Shown here: positions 45,901 to 58,541 of the stretch, one piece after another
Position numbering within the stretch: position 1 is the stretch's first letter
Layout of the letters: each line of letters begins with the position of its first letter
Source: Hymenoscyphus infarciens
Lineage: Eukaryota > Ascomycota > Leotiomycetes > Helotiales > Helotiaceae
Assembly (NCBI GenBank): GCA_001414345.1
Contig: LLCB01000325.1
Coordinates: 1-62,724, forward strand
DNA length: 62,724 nucleotides
Direction: 5' to 3'
Position numbers and translations under genes: made by a program
The notes under the pieces: generated by a model
What the model was told of the DNA's origin: nothing
The model's database searches: none
Seen by the model: the letters and a program-made list of their open reading frames with translations, nothing else

Positions 45901-48227
45901 TCTAGCCTTTATAAGGGATAATATACTATATAACTAGTAATTATTTAATATATACTAGAATAGTATATTAAGACCTTATAAATAGTACTAAAAGTAAGAA
46001 GTAAGATATAAGAGGTTATATAGTTTAAGTAGAATAGTCCTCTGATTTTCCTACTTTTATTCTATTACTTTTACTTATACTTTTAGAAGCTTTATATCTA
46101 CTACTCTATAATACTAAAAACATACTAGGATGCCTTAATATTAGTCTTCTAAATACCTAGAAGTCTAGGCTCTTTATTCTAAGAGTTTAAAGCTTAAAGT
46201 ATACTCTTATTACTTCTTAGTAAACCTAGTAAGTACTTTAAAAAATTATATATCTATGCTTTCTTAAAAGCCTTCTAATAATAAGATTAAGAACTATCTA
46301 TAAAAAGTAAAAGACTACCTTATAAAAGCTATAGTATAAAGCTTTAATAGCTAGAAGAAGAAATAACAGTTAATTATAAAGTCTAGAAGGAAGTAAGAGG
46401 CTACTATAGAATATTCTACTACTAACTACTCTACTCTTATTATTAAGTAAAAGAAGAATAAATTAGCTATAGCTAGAGAGTAAGCTATTTAAGAGGAAAA
46501 GGCTAGAGCTAGATAATCCTTCTTTATAAAGGCTTCTAATAAGACTAAAATAATTAGAGTAAAAGTATATAAAGAGGGATTTATCTTTAATAAGAAAAAG
46601 GCTAAAAGTAAGTAATACTCTTAAATTTAATATATACTACTAATTAGTATAAGCTCTCTAGCTCCTCCTCCTCTAACCTATAAGGTACTAAAGCCTATCT
46701 CTATTACTAAAATCTATATTTAAGTAGCCTTATATATCTATATATATATAATAAGTACTAAGGACTTCTCTACTACTAAGAGTATCTCTATAATTATATA
46801 TACTTCTATAGTATAACGTAGTAAGATAGTTAGAATATAAATTAATAATAACTTTCTATTTTAAGTACCTTACTTACCTACTAGTAACTCTAAAGATCTA
46901 TTTAACTTTAAATTAGTATTCTAGAATATATAAGCTAAAAGGTTTACTATTAAGCTCTTAGAGGATATCTACTATATAATCTCTACTTTTAATAAGTAAG
47001 ATTCTATTAATATACTACTCTTTACTAATAAGGTAGAAGACGTCTTTCTAGCTATAAATATTACTATTAGAAAGAGGAAAGCTAAGTAATTAAGTACTAT
47101 AGATTATAAGGAGGTAAATAATATATAAGCTCTTATATAATACTTTAATTTACTAAAAGGTCTTACTAATAAAAAGTACTATAAAGTATATATAGTATTT
47201 AATAGTTATACTAATAATAAGCTCTAATCTTTTAAAAAGAGGTAATCTATTATGCTTTTATAAGATACCTAAGAGCTACTAATTCTACTTTAACTCTTAG
47301 CGTCTATTAAAGTACTTAATAATAAGCCTATTATACTTAAAGATAACGCTTAAGATAAAGAGAGAGATACTAAGCCTATACTATTACTAAGGAATAGTAC
47401 TAGTACTAGAGTAAGTGTAATATTAGTAGACGATTTAGAATTAGATAATCTTTTAAAAATATCTATAATTATTACTACTTACCTAGGAGACTACTTTATA
47501 ATTATTACTACTTATTTAGAAGAGGAAGATAATAAAGATAATAATTCTAGAGAGGGTTTTAGGAGTAATATAAGAAGTAAGAATATAGATATAAATATAA
47601 ATATAAAGGAGAATACTAATAGTAAAGAAGTATTAACTCTAGGCTTATACTCGTCGTCGCCTCTTATAAGAGATAAGGAGAAGAAGAGCTTAATAGCACC
47701 TACTAAGTTAAATACGCTAGAGAGAGTAGATAAAGTAGTATAATAATAAGTAGATATAGATAAGTAAATTATAAGGGATCTTAATACTTAATTATATATA
47801 GATATTAATACTACTATTACTAAAGGTAGACTTATTAATTAATAAAGAAGAGTAATTAAAACTCGATTAAGAGCTTAATAAAAGAGTCTCTAATTCACTC
47901 TTATCTACTCCTCTTATATCTATAAATATACTAGTAAGTAAAACAATATCTACTATTATAATTACTTCTATAAATAGTCTTAATTTAAAGAGAAAGAGAG
48001 AAGATACTCTCTCTTAAACAACTCTTACTAATTAACCCTCTTATACTACTAAAAAAGTTAAGATCGTATATAGTAAGTATAATAAAAAGAGAGATAAGAA
48101 GTAAAAGTATATAGTAGTAGATACTTTAAGTATAGATACTAGGAAGATTATCTATAATATCTTAATTTTATTACTACTTTTTAGTTACTTTTTACTACCT
48201 TTACTCTCCTTTTACTCTCTTTACTAA

Positions 48228-48315
48228 AGTACTTAAATAATTATAATTTAAGATTATTTAAGTACTTTAAGTACTACTTTACTAATTATATACTAATTAC
48301 CTAATTAGGCTTAGT
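48228..48315. repeat. Direct copy of the segment at 42415-42495
   Basis: AATTTAAGATTATTTAAGTA and AATTATATACTAATTWCCTA occur in the same order and orientation near both ends of the large TIR element, just inside the TIRs. They are in direct rather than inverted orientation. Confidence 0.7.
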
Positions 48316-48882
48316 GTCTTTTACTCTTAGATTAAATTACATTTATACTTATAGTATTAAAAGTCTTAATTATCTCTTTTCCTCTTTTATTTATTAAGTA
48401 CTTATATAATATTATTATTTATATTAAGTATATATATTACTTTTAATAATTTATAATATTTTAGATAATAGATTTAAAGTTATATTATACTTATATTTAG
48501 TATAGTACTAAGTAGTATATATTAATAAAGAGTAAGTAGTAAGTAATTATAATATATATATATTTAATAGATATATATATACTATATTACCTTCTACTTT
48601 CTACCCTTACTTATACTTAAATTTTATAATTTAAACTTTATAATTTAAGTATTATAAATTATAAATACCTTTACTTTAAGTTTTAAGATTACTGATTTAA
48701 GTATTTTGATTTATATTTAAATAACCTCTAAAAAATCTATATTTATTGATTTATAATTTATGATTTACGATTTAGCTTTAAAAGGCTATATACTTAAAAA
48801 TCTAAGCTTTATAATTTATAATTTATAATTTACAATTTGCGATTTACAATTTAGTCGATTCTGACTTTTGGTACGTACGAGA

Positions 48883-49519
48883 TGCCGTAATTAGGCTTCC
48901 AAAAGTGACCATCGTTTAAATCGCCATCGTCTAATCACTCAATTACTAATTACGATATACAACCAAAATCTCACAACCGAAATCTCTCAAGTTCTTTCCT
49001 GTAAATTTCCTCGCGTAAAACCATTCTAGAAATCCTATTGTTCCAAATAATTTAAGATAATATATTGCAATGAACGAACTTCGGACGAAGAACTCCTTCC
49101 ATCCTATTTCTACGAAGCGGGGTTAGCAAAGAGAGAGAAACAGTATGAAATCAACCATTAGACTTTAAATCACATATATACCTCTACCAAAGTTCTCAAT
49201 TAGCACAAATGACCACCTTAGCAGTAATTTTACATTGTACAGTTCAGAATAATGATCCTCAACTTCATGTACTATCGGCTACTACTAGAAACCCCAATTT
49301 TGCCTCCTACCATGGTGCAAAATGGATACGATAGCATCCCAGAAATCCATTTTCACACCTGTCACAACGCCTAACAATGCATGCAAGAAAGTCCCACGCC
49401 ATCCATAGATGCAATGCAGCCTCGACAGGAAATCAGAAATACCACACCCATTTTTACACACCCATACCACTCCCATGCCACTCAATTCAACCCGGATCAA
49501 GCCAGGACACTTCATCCCC
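48883..49519. other. Intergenic, downstream of RPC53
   Basis: Composition returns to normal right after the TIR element. It should include the 3' UTR of RPC53. Plus-strand frames from 49377 onward are shadows of that gene. Confidence 0.5.
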
Positions 49520-51533
49520 TCAATCAACCTTCTCCCAATCAGGAACAACAACCATCTTCCCCATCACCCTACCCATCCCCGTCGCCCGACCCTCGGCCGC
49601 ATTCCCAAATGCATCTTCATTCCTCTCAACAACCATCCCCGTAGTCAAAAAGGTCCCCGCCTGTCCCCTCGACACAACCATACTGGTGCCCCCCCAACTC
49701 AACTCGACCCTCCCACTCTTCCTAACAACCAGCTCCCCGATCCACCCCTCCTTATCCACAGCCTCCTCAGAATTCTCCTCTTCTGGTGCGTGTTCCTCGA
49801 TTTTAATTTCTTGCGCTTCGGGCTCGAGTTTAACGCTCTTATCCTTGGTTAAATCAACCGTACCCTTCGAGCCCGTGATTTCCACACCATCAGTACTAAG
49901 TGATGGATCACCGCGGCGTTTAAGATTAGGATGTTCAGGCTTCTTCTCCGTAGTCGGATCGTAGAGTTTTGGTATAACAGGGGGGAATTGGAAGAGGTAA
50001 AGACGACCATGACCAGCTGATTTATCCTCGCCATTTTCGTTTCGTACGAGGGTTTTGAGATGAAGGAGTTCTTCGGAGAGGATCTGGATATCTTCTGCTT
50101 GACGGGCTTTTTCTTGGACATCCTCTTCGGTCTCGGGTACTGGTTCGGGTTCCTTTTTAATGGTGGTGAAATCTTTTTTGACAGATGTAGAGGCGCGTTT
50201 GTTCTTCTCAGAGGGCTTGGGATCGAGGTCTATTGCCGAACTAGAGCCTGCAGCAGTGACTTTGGGTGGTGATGGGCCTGGAGCGATGTTGGGGTCGTCA
50301 TCTTCTGTTGGTTCGGTTTTGACTCGGATGGTTTCCTTGGTGATTTCGGGAGTCTGTTCATCGAGATCCATTGGTTGGACTTCTGGTTCTGCGACGGCTG
50401 CTGGTATTCCTTCTGCGACTCCCTCGCCTTCTTCCATTGGCTCGACTTTTGGCTCATGTTCCTCCTTGACCTTGATGGCATTTCGATCGACATGTTCAAC
50501 TCTACCCAGACGAATCGGCGCGTGAACTTTCTTCTTGGTGCCCATATATTGAACCTCGTCACCATCGTCGAGATTGACGGTGCTGATATGTTGGATGTCT
50601 ATTCGTCCATCAAAATCGTCGTCGTATATCGGGTCAGGCATAGCATTTCCCCCTCCATCACCCTCAGAAGGACCGGAGTATCCATTTCCACCTCCACCAC
50701 CTCCAGATCCTGAACTGTATCCGATGCCACCTTTACCACCTCCTCCGCTGCCGCTGCCGCCACCTCCTCCACCGCCAGATGATCCAGCTAAGAGAATAGA
50801 AGCATTCTTATGATCTAGATACCAATTAGCCAATCCCCAAAATTTAGAAAAATAAAAACCTACTCAACCCCTCAGGCACGACCCCAAAAAGCGAACTCGC
50901 AGCCCCCAGTCCCCTCCCTGGAATCCCCCTCCCCATAACATCACCTCTTCCCCTCCCACCTCTACCCCTTCCTCTATTAGCAGCCCTAGCCTTCCTATCC
51001 GCCTCAGCCTGCGCCTGCATCTCCGCAGCTCTAATCCGCTTAATCTCCTCCTCAGCCAACTTCTCTCGCTCATCTTGACCCCTCCTCACAGCCTTGGGCT
51101 TAAATTTACTCTCCACAGCCGGTTTTCCACGTCCCCTCCCTACACCACCTAGTAATCCCCTACCTCTCGTTCCTCTCAGCGCAGGCGCAGGTGGTGGCAC
51201 AACATTTTCTCGTGCTTCCACGGGCGCGCGAGCGGGTGTAGGAGCTGGTGTCTCGGTAGGGACAGGTGCGGGTGAGGAATTTGGTGAATGCTCCGAGGAG
51301 TCATTATTCGATTGGTTTTGCGAAGGACCTGCGATGGGCGTTGAAGGTGCGGGAGGGGTATCGTGGGGATTGGATTGGGATTGGGATTCGGTTTTTATGG
51401 TTGTCAATGCTGGAGGGGCGTCTGGCATTTCTGCGTCACCATCTGCTGGAGCTGCTGCTCCTCCCCTTCTGCCTCTGCCTCGACCTGGACGGTGTCCTCC
51501 TCGCGCTGTACTTCCTCGAGGTTTTGGTGGCAT
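49520..51533 (-). CDS. RPC53: RNA polymerase III subunit Rpc53/RPC4
   Basis: Two exons, 51533-50864 and 50787-49520, joined by a 76-nt GTAGGT..TAG intron in matching phase, give 645 residues. Rpc53 pairs with Rpc37 in the TFIIF-like subcomplex of Pol III, acting in termination and reinitiation in the nucleus. The N-terminal half is low complexity: an RGG-rich start, Pro/Ala stretches, and RGRGRGGRGRG near residue 200, then a Gly run just after the intron. The conserved C-terminal third has LYLFQFPPVIPKL near residue 480 and LVVRKSGRVELSWGG with SRGQAGTFLTTGMVV toward the end, both typical of RPC4. Several VKxEP/IKKEP motifs in the middle look like sumoylation sites. The start at 51533 (MPPKPRG) is the only ATG in the upstream frame. 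There is one kilobase of promoter to the neighbouring carrier gene. Confidence 0.9.
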
Positions 51534-52552
51534 TTTGAAGATGTACAAAGGTTGATTGGGGATAATTGGGATTACCGCATTGGAATTGTTGCGCGACAAT
51601 TCTGGTTGTGGTGGGATGGATTGCGACGATAGGTGTTGTAGAAGAATTTGGCGGGGTTGGGTAGAGATAAAATAATTATTTTGGAAGCTTCAAGACCCAC
51701 AGGAGTATGATTGGTCCTTCCATACTCCCTGCTATCTGATGTGACACCAGTCTCTCAGTGTCCTATTCACCTTATAAACAAAGCCACCTCCTACACCACC
51801 CATTCACCAAAGTAATTGTGTTGTTTGAAGCTTAAAACAACAAGAGCTAGGTAACTAAAGAAGATAAAAAACCTAGTAGCTACTTAATCAACCCCCTCTA
51901 AAATCACTCAAAGGTCCTTAAAACAAATAAATGCCAATTCTCCAAAGCTGTCTTGTAAGATTGACTAAAGCTTTAAGGTAGACTAACATCCATCTATCCA
52001 TCCAGCTGAATTACCCAAGCTTCTCTTCTTCAGGCAACAAACTATATAAACTTGATTTCCCAAGGACTTCTAAACATGACAACTGTCCGAAGGCATAAGT
52101 AAGGCGTTCACTTCACAAATAACAATCTCAAAACCACAATACAAAACAATACACTCTATTTCTCATTCTTTATTCTTGTTCGTCGTATTCATGGAAATCT
52201 CTACTCTCAACGCACCCTATCTGTCTGTTTGTACTATACCCTCCCCCCACTGTCCAGTTTATCCACTCTTGATCTCCCAAGTCTTGAAAAAAGAACACCT
52301 TGGTATCTCTTGTGTGTATCTGTATCTATACCTCTTCTCTTCCCCCTCTAAGAATCTCAGGGACTCCAACCCCACCGCAAGACAACAACAAATTACCTCA
52401 ACAAGAAACAAGAAAGAGGAAAATGCAAAACCCCAACCCAAAGAGAAAAAGAGCTGGAAAAGATTTCCTTCATCTCACCCCAACCCAATGCGACCATCCA
52501 TCCATTATGCACATCAAAACATCACGATCCCCCCTCACACTCACCCACAAGC
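51534..52552. promoter_or_regulatory. RPC53 promoter and AGC1 downstream region
   Basis: About 1 kb between two genes on the same strand: the upstream region of RPC53 on the left, the 3' UTR of AGC1 on the right. Plus-strand frames near 52176-52781 are C-rich and match nothing. No motif stands out. Confidence 0.5.
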
Positions 52553-54798
52553 CTACTTCCCACCCCCGATAATCTTAGGCAACCCATTCCACCCCTCTTT
52601 GCCTCCAGGATTTTTAATCTTCCCAAAATCTCCATCCAGATCCAAAATAATCTTCATCGCATTCCGACTCCTCAAAAACCCAATCGGGCCCTCCTGTCCA
52701 GGCAGTCCCTCCCCAACAGCACCAACACCCGTGTGCGGCACCTCTTCCTTCTCACTACCAGGCATAGGAAGTACCCCCTGAAGAAACTCATAAGCCGCAA
52801 GCGTAAACCCAAACTGGGGCGATGATCTCATAATTCTCGCGGGTCCACCCTTAAAGAACGCCTTAAAGCCCTCGTCTTTATAGATAGTCTTTGCGCAATG
52901 GCGGAGAGATGTGTATGAACTTTCTCCCTTTCGGGCTTCGACTTGGAGACGAGTTTTGATGACGTCGAAAGGCGTGGTGAGGTAGGCGGCGGGCATACCG
53001 GCGATGGCACCGGCTGTGAGGAGTTGGAGGATACCGAGTTTTTTGGTGGGTGACTCGCCATACATGTCCCGCTTAAGATGATTGTAGGTTGGGAAATAGA
53101 TTGCGGAAAACGGTACATCTCGAAGGAGACAGGCGGAAGCCCCCTTGTAGAGGCCAAGAATGCCCAAGTTTTTGACGATCCACATGGCGGATCGACGAGG
53201 GGCACCTTCCACGTTCTTGGCGACCTCTCCTTGTACTTGGAGACGAATTTTGACGATTTCGAGAGGATTGGTGAAGATCTAAGTAAATTGTTAGCTTTGG
53301 TTTTGTAGAATGGAGTATGCGATAGTAGGGCAACTTACAACTTGACAAGCACCTGCAGTTCCACCAGCAAGAATTTCATGTGGAATCCGAATCTTTCCAT
53401 CAGTAGAGAAATAGCCTCGAACAAGATCATTAACCGTCAACTTAATGGCCTTTTCTGGAGCAACACCAACAAGTTGAGGTAAGACTCCGGAATAAAAACC
53501 AAGAAAACCTTCATTTTTCCAGACTTTCTTGGCACAATCAAAGGAATTCTTATAAAGCAGCTCACCCACACGAGACGAGCGTTGGTTTTGCAATCTAGTC
53601 TTCACCAAATCAATAGGGTAGACCATGAGAGCGCCGAAAGCTCCAGAAAGAGACCCAAGCCCAAAATGATGAATCGACTCTAGTATGGAATGCATAACGT
53701 TTTGCGTCGTGGTCTTGACCTTTGTACTTGTCTGGTCGAATGCGTTGTATAATGGGTCGCGCCACGAGGGATCGAGGACTTTGGCAAAGTCACGCAGACT
53801 TAAATGTCCCGAGGGTTGATCCAGACCGGCGAAATGAAATAAAATATCTGCCTCCATTGGGGTGAATAGCGAAAAGCGGGTAACTCGTGCAGCCTCATTC
53901 AAGAAATCCGTTCTGGTAATCGTTCCATCACTACTTTTCGCACTAGCTTGTCGAATGATCAATTCCACCAAGTCCATTTCTCTAATCATATTTTGAAATG
54001 CACGAACATTTCCATATGAGATCTTTGTACCTGCTGAAATATTACAGAGGGTATGTAAATTCTCAAGTAGATGGTCGGAAAGCTTATGTTTTGCAGTCTG
54101 GAGAATGATGCGTTGGAAATCTTCCGGTTCGATAAATCCATCGCCATCTCGATCGAAATGGTGGAAAGCTTGTCTTATCCTCTCGCCTTGAAGACCTCTC
54201 AACATTTGCGAGAATTGAGGGTAGGTTAGGTCGTGACGTCGCTTCTTTCCCCCACTGTACAATGATGCCCATTCACAATCCCAATCAAAAGGTATGCTAT
54301 CTGGACCCTTGTTTGCTTCGTAGAGTTTCTTGAGGTGTTCGTATTTTACAGTCCCAGTTCGTTCAATGTCGAACAATCGAAAGGCGATCTCGTACTCGGC
54401 GTCTGGTTTCGCAAGAAGGTTCTCAAAGGTACCCCAATCCATCAAGTTGACTTTACCCGTATCTCTCCGGTCTGCCACTCTGAATAGGATCGCATATTGT
54501 TCGCGCTTGATTTTATGCTAGAAAAGGCATCCTGGCGTTAGCCAATGGCTCGGGATTTTCTGTGCGACAATAGCATTAGGTGTACAGAAAAGTTTCAGCT
54601 CACATAATCTTCCCCTTCAGGCGCAACAGCATTGATGAATTCCTCCTCACCCATAACATACTCTCCCGTCTTGCCATCCTTCCGCGCGTTCTTGTCAAAG
54701 GTAGCTTTTGATTGCGCAGAGAGTTGAACGCCCTGAGGAATCTCGGAGCCAAGCAACTTTTCCTTGACCACCTCCTTCACCTTTGTAACGTCCGTCAT
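52553..54798 (-). CDS. AGC1: Mitochondrial aspartate/glutamate carrier with EF-hands
   Basis: Three exons: 54798-54604, 54517-53339 and 53278-52553, with GT..AG introns of 86 and 60 nt, all in phase zero, giving 699 residues. The N-terminal half is an EF-hand regulatory domain. One canonical loop, [12 protein letters not shown], lies near residue 187, and a weaker one ([12 protein letters not shown]) lies earlier. The C-terminal half has three mitochondrial-carrier repeats with PIDLVKTRL near 369, [10 protein letters not shown] near 462 and [10 protein letters not shown] near 562. This is the citrin/aralar architecture: it exchanges matrix aspartate for cytosolic glutamate plus a proton across the inner membrane and supports the malate-aspartate shuttle. 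The short Gly/Pro-rich tail is typical. It is shorter than yeast Agc1 and close to the animal proteins. The ATG at 54798 directly precedes the domain. Confidence 0.93.
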
Positions 54799-57668
54799 CG
54801 TGTCCTCTGATCAGCCCAAAACCGCGGCGCACGGTCTTGAATTCGGGGAAATGGTTCTTTTCTTGATCGAATCGAAGGGTCCGGTGGTTTGGTAGAGGGA
54901 AAGAAGAAGGTCTGCGCGATTTGTTGGAGAAGGTGGGGATTTCGAAAAGCCCAAACCTACCTACCGGCTAACAGTGAAGATGCAACTCGCCAAAGACCAG
55001 AAAGCAAGCACTCGCAGTTGAAAAGTTTGACCCCTCGTAGATGTCAAGTCTGCGTGCGTGTAACTGAGTCAAGAGTTCGGAGAGAGAGTTGAAGAGGCAA
55101 TTGACAAGATAATAAAATCTGGGGTAGTTCGGGAGGAGGAGGAGGAGGAGGAGGAGGAGGAGGAGGAAGCTCTACGGTATATTTTGCAGAGCTTGAGCTT
55201 GGCCGTGCAGGTGCAGGAGTGCAAGTGCAGGAGCTGCTTTCCAGGTTTTGACTTGCTTGCAGGTGCGCAGGAGAGAAAAGATCCCTAAAGAGATTAGATT
55301 ACAACCGGAAGAAAGACGGCGCGGGTGAAAGTGGATCCACGTGATGGAAACCGAACCCTGCCTCGGAGTTATATCGGACCTCACCGGGTACAAATCAACA
55401 GCTCAAATTTACTTCAAGATTCACTTGCGATACTAATTGGAATTTGATAATGTGTCTGAAGATATAATGCTATCTAAGATATATATAAACTAACAATAAC
55501 TGATTTTGTAACAAAACAAAACCTTCCAGCTGCAATTACTCTTCTCTGAAATTAGCAGGTATGCCGACGAACCCGAAGCTGCCCCTCTCCTAGTCTTCAG
55601 AGTGGATTTCAAGGAATCAAGGGGCGTCGACTTCCATTCAAGCGGTCTGGATCACAACGCTTAAACGAGTCAGCTATTCCCAACTTCCTTTCCGCCGTTA
55701 CATTAACGGAGTTTTGTCCTGGGAATTTTCGTCGTAGCTAATACCAGCATCTCTCAAGTTCTAGAAACCCCACAAAAGCCGAGCCCTATTTGTATCTTTC
55801 CCGTATTCAATTCTATTTTGGCCAGGGTATTTTATTTCCTTCGTTGTCGGTGTTTGAGCAGATACGTATTTAAACGTTTTAAAATTCAATCGTGTTTTCC
55901 AATTCAAGCCCCTTTCCGTACTCACGTTTGCTGTGTCCTTCTTTTCCGGTATCATTGCAACAAGATTTTTCAGCTACAGAAAATGCAATGGTGTGATTAT
56001 TTTCAGGAATTCTTGCGAGCCGTACCTATCGTGCTCAATATTTTGAGGCTATTCGTAGGCTGTCTGCAAATAGCCTAGTGCTATTGGTAGGCTACCTACT
56101 AATAGAGCATGTAATTTTCAAATTCAACAATCCTTTACGCTACGTTACAAAGGTCAGATAAGAGAGTAGTAAAAAGCTTGGTCCAAGGTACTACTACGAA
56201 GTCTTCCTTTCCTTGTAGACTTACTTTTCAAGCTCAAGAGAATCAATAGACAAGTTCTTAGTGTCCACTGGAGGTTCATACATAACGCTCTTTCTTTAAC
56301 CACAATGAGATTGTCGGTATGTATTCCCGCTCCTTTAAAATTTCCAAGTATCTTAAATAAACTTTCCTTTTCATTTCCCATTTGACGTTTCTATTCAAGT
56401 CTTGGCAAATTGTTATTTCCTGTAGTAAAACTTACGACACTATTGCAGCCAATTGTAACTCCATCCATATCATACTCTGGCGCGTTTTCAAAAGCCCCTT
56501 CAATTTCCCACACCCCGATGATCTCATTAGCTGGTGTAACAGTATCCGTCTTCACATTGGCTATGTTGTGTATATCTTATCCGGAAGGATCATGCCCTGT
56601 GGAGAGTTCGAGTGGGGTCTTTTGAAAACCGAGATGGTTTATATTTCTGTCGTTCCTGGGGGGTGTTTTTTGATCGAGAGAGACTTCCACCAGAGTCTGA
56701 TATCCTCGTATAAGGACTCTATTTGCGACAATCTTGTTTTTATTTGTTGGATGCGTAATGAAGCCTATACTCTTCTGGTGGTGTGATTGTGCGGGGCTTG
56801 GCTTCGCTGCAGGTTCAGTTGATTGGCATATTTTCATAGAGTGGGTTTATATCTTGGGTTTAGTATTTTACCCTAACTCTCCTTGGTGCTCTTTGACTTG
56901 CTCCAAATAACCCTGCGTTATTGAGTCATTTTCATTACGGTAGGTGGGTTGGTGAGTTGGTGGGAGCGTCTTGGCGCAGATTATAGATTGACTTTCTTTC
57001 ATCACAGATATCTTTCAAGTATTTCGGTTGCCGTTGTTCATAAAATGTTCATGCCAAATGAGTTCAAGCGTACTTAGGTAGAAGGATCGTAAGAGTTGTA
57101 GTAAGCAGAGACGTACACGGCAAAAGCCCCCATTAGCATTAACTCGTTTTATCTGTAGTGTTTTGATATATTCAATATGCTATCCCTCAGCAGTTATGCC
57201 ACTGAACAAGAGAGCACTGTGAAATTCAAGTGACTACCTAGAAATTTCGTTTACCTTCCTTACTTCTAAGTATGTCACCTTATGGTTTTATTTTACCCCT
57301 ACTGAACTCGTAGTTTATGAGTTTTGGGAGTTTGGCTTCGGTTTTCTGTGGTTCAATTCCTTGCACGGTGCCGTAACCCATGAACCCGGACTTCGTGTCT
57401 GGCATGAATTTTGACAACCCAGCTTGATGGTACGTAGAATGAATATCAATAGAGAAGCATCATACATAATTGTGGAAATGAAAATGTACAAAAGCGGTAG
57501 CGCAAGTGGGAGGTATTAACAAGAACAAAGGAAAATGTCACTTTGAAAAGAATCTGGGTTGGATTTTGAAAAAAAGAAACATAAATGTCTATCTAGACAA
57601 AGAAGATTCCTACCTCCTCACTTCCGCACTCCTCTGAATCCGAATTAATAATAAAAAAAGAGCCCGCT
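54799..57668. other. Long intergenic region (2.9 kb)
   Basis: The left part should be the AGC1 promoter and contains a (GGA)12 tract. From about 55400 on the composition is even and I find no convincing frame. Short frames near 56382-56837 on both strands resemble nothing. Two neighbouring inverted repeats lie at 56046-56105. A small gene with introns could be missed here. Confidence 0.45.
55132..55167. repeat. (GGA)12 microsatellite
   Basis: Twelve GGA units, about 330 bp upstream of the AGC1 start codon. A purine-only strand of this kind can form triplex DNA. Confidence 0.95.
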
Positions 57669-58541
57669 TTAGTAATACCACCAAAGCAACCCGTTACTAA
57701 CCACAATCCCAAAGACCAGAAACGCCCAATAAGTCGCTCTCAACAGCTTAAGTTCTTTCTTCACCTTACGATATTTTAGTTCCATCTCAGTCGGACGAAC
57801 TGGAGGGACTGCACCCTCCTGTTCGACTATAAAAGGACCTCTTTCCACTCGATCCAACACTAGATCCAAAAGAGGATGACCAATCGACCTAGTAAAAGCA
57901 ATCAAAAGCGTCCACCACCTCAACAACCTCCACTCACAATCCCCCCTTGACATCTCGCCCCTCAAATCCAGGAAGCCAAATATCAACCACGACACACCAA
58001 AAATGCCAAAATTCAACCACATGGCGAGTTGTACCGGAAAGTGTATCTTAATCTCACGATGAAGACGTATGGAAATCGACTCGTTATCCTCCCTCCACCC
58101 TCGAAAAACCCAATCCCAATGATGGAAGAGGAGTTCAGCAAACAGGACAAGGAACCCTTCACCAACTGCCGCGAAGGAGAAATCGAAAAATGCAAAGTTG
58201 AAGACAATGTTGGAGAGTTGGGTGAGATAGTTATCCATGTCTTGTTCTATATGTGACCACCGTCTTTCTCGGGCTTCTGGGGTGGGGAAATCGTCTTCGA
58301 GCCAGTCGTTATGGTATATTAAGATGTCGCCAATCGCGTTGGTATGCCTCGTGATGATTTTGTTGATTTCCAAGCCGTACTCGTTTCCGATTTCAAGTAT
58401 CCAAGCGGGGATGTTGAAGAGGATGAAGTAGTAGATTTCGTAGATGTCGGGGATGTGGATGTCAGGCATTAATTCGTGGGTGTCGAGGATGGGCTTGTCA
58501 GGCATTAATACGACGATATTTTCGTCCTGGTGTTCTGCCAT
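57669..58541 (-). CDS. Hypothetical multi-pass membrane protein
   Basis: A single-exon frame of 290 residues from the ATG at 58541. I do not recognise the family. Hydrophobic segments lie at about 32-51 (weaker), 110-140, 171-191, 208-222 and 269-288, so four or five membrane spans are likely. Trp is frequent. Between them lie a charged loop with FPTPEARERRW (about 84-95) and a short Lys-rich helix (KYRKVKKELKLLR, about 256-268) just before the last span. There is no cleavable signal peptide: the N-terminus is acidic (MAEHQDEN). It resembles many poorly described ascomycete membrane proteins in length and layout. The intact frame and good composition support a real gene, although an unseen intron is possible. 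It lies alone, with 2.9 kb to the carrier gene. Confidence 0.65.
   Translation of the reverse strand: MAEHQDENIVVLMPDKPILDTHELMPDIHIPDIYEIYYFILFNIPAWILEIGNEYGLEINKIITRHTNAIGDILIYHNDWLEDDFPTPEARERRWSHIEQDMDNYLTQLSNIVFNFAFFDFSFAAVGEGFLVLFAELLFHHWDWVFRGWREDNESISIRLHREIKIHFPVQLAMWLNFGIFGVSWLIFGFLDLRGEMSRGDCEWRLLRWWTLLIAFTRSIGHPLLDLVLDRVERGPFIVEQEGAVPPVRPTEMELKYRKVKKELKLLRATYWAFLVFGIVVSNGLLWWYY

Larger units (their letters stand above)
41950..48882. mobile_element. Large TIR element, about 6.9 kb, superfamily unknown
   Basis: Terminal inverted repeats of about 230 bp (41950-42190 and about 48650-48882) begin TCYCGTACGTACCAAAAGTC. The tips contain the palindrome TACGTA, so the duplication is ambiguous (TA or TACGTA). 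Subterminal heptamers AAATCGY are repeated at both ends. The interior is strongly RIP-affected. Long plus-strand frames interrupted only by TAA/TAG occur at about 43000-44800 and 46080-46640, so it once coded, but I see no catalytic motif I can name. Length and TIRs suggest an autonomous DNA transposon. Confidence 0.65.

Noticed and set aside
49377..51632. Several plus-strand frames opposite RPC53
   Set aside because: They mirror the Gly/Pro/Ser-rich codons of RPC53 on the other strand; the minus-strand gene has conserved domains and a correct intron.
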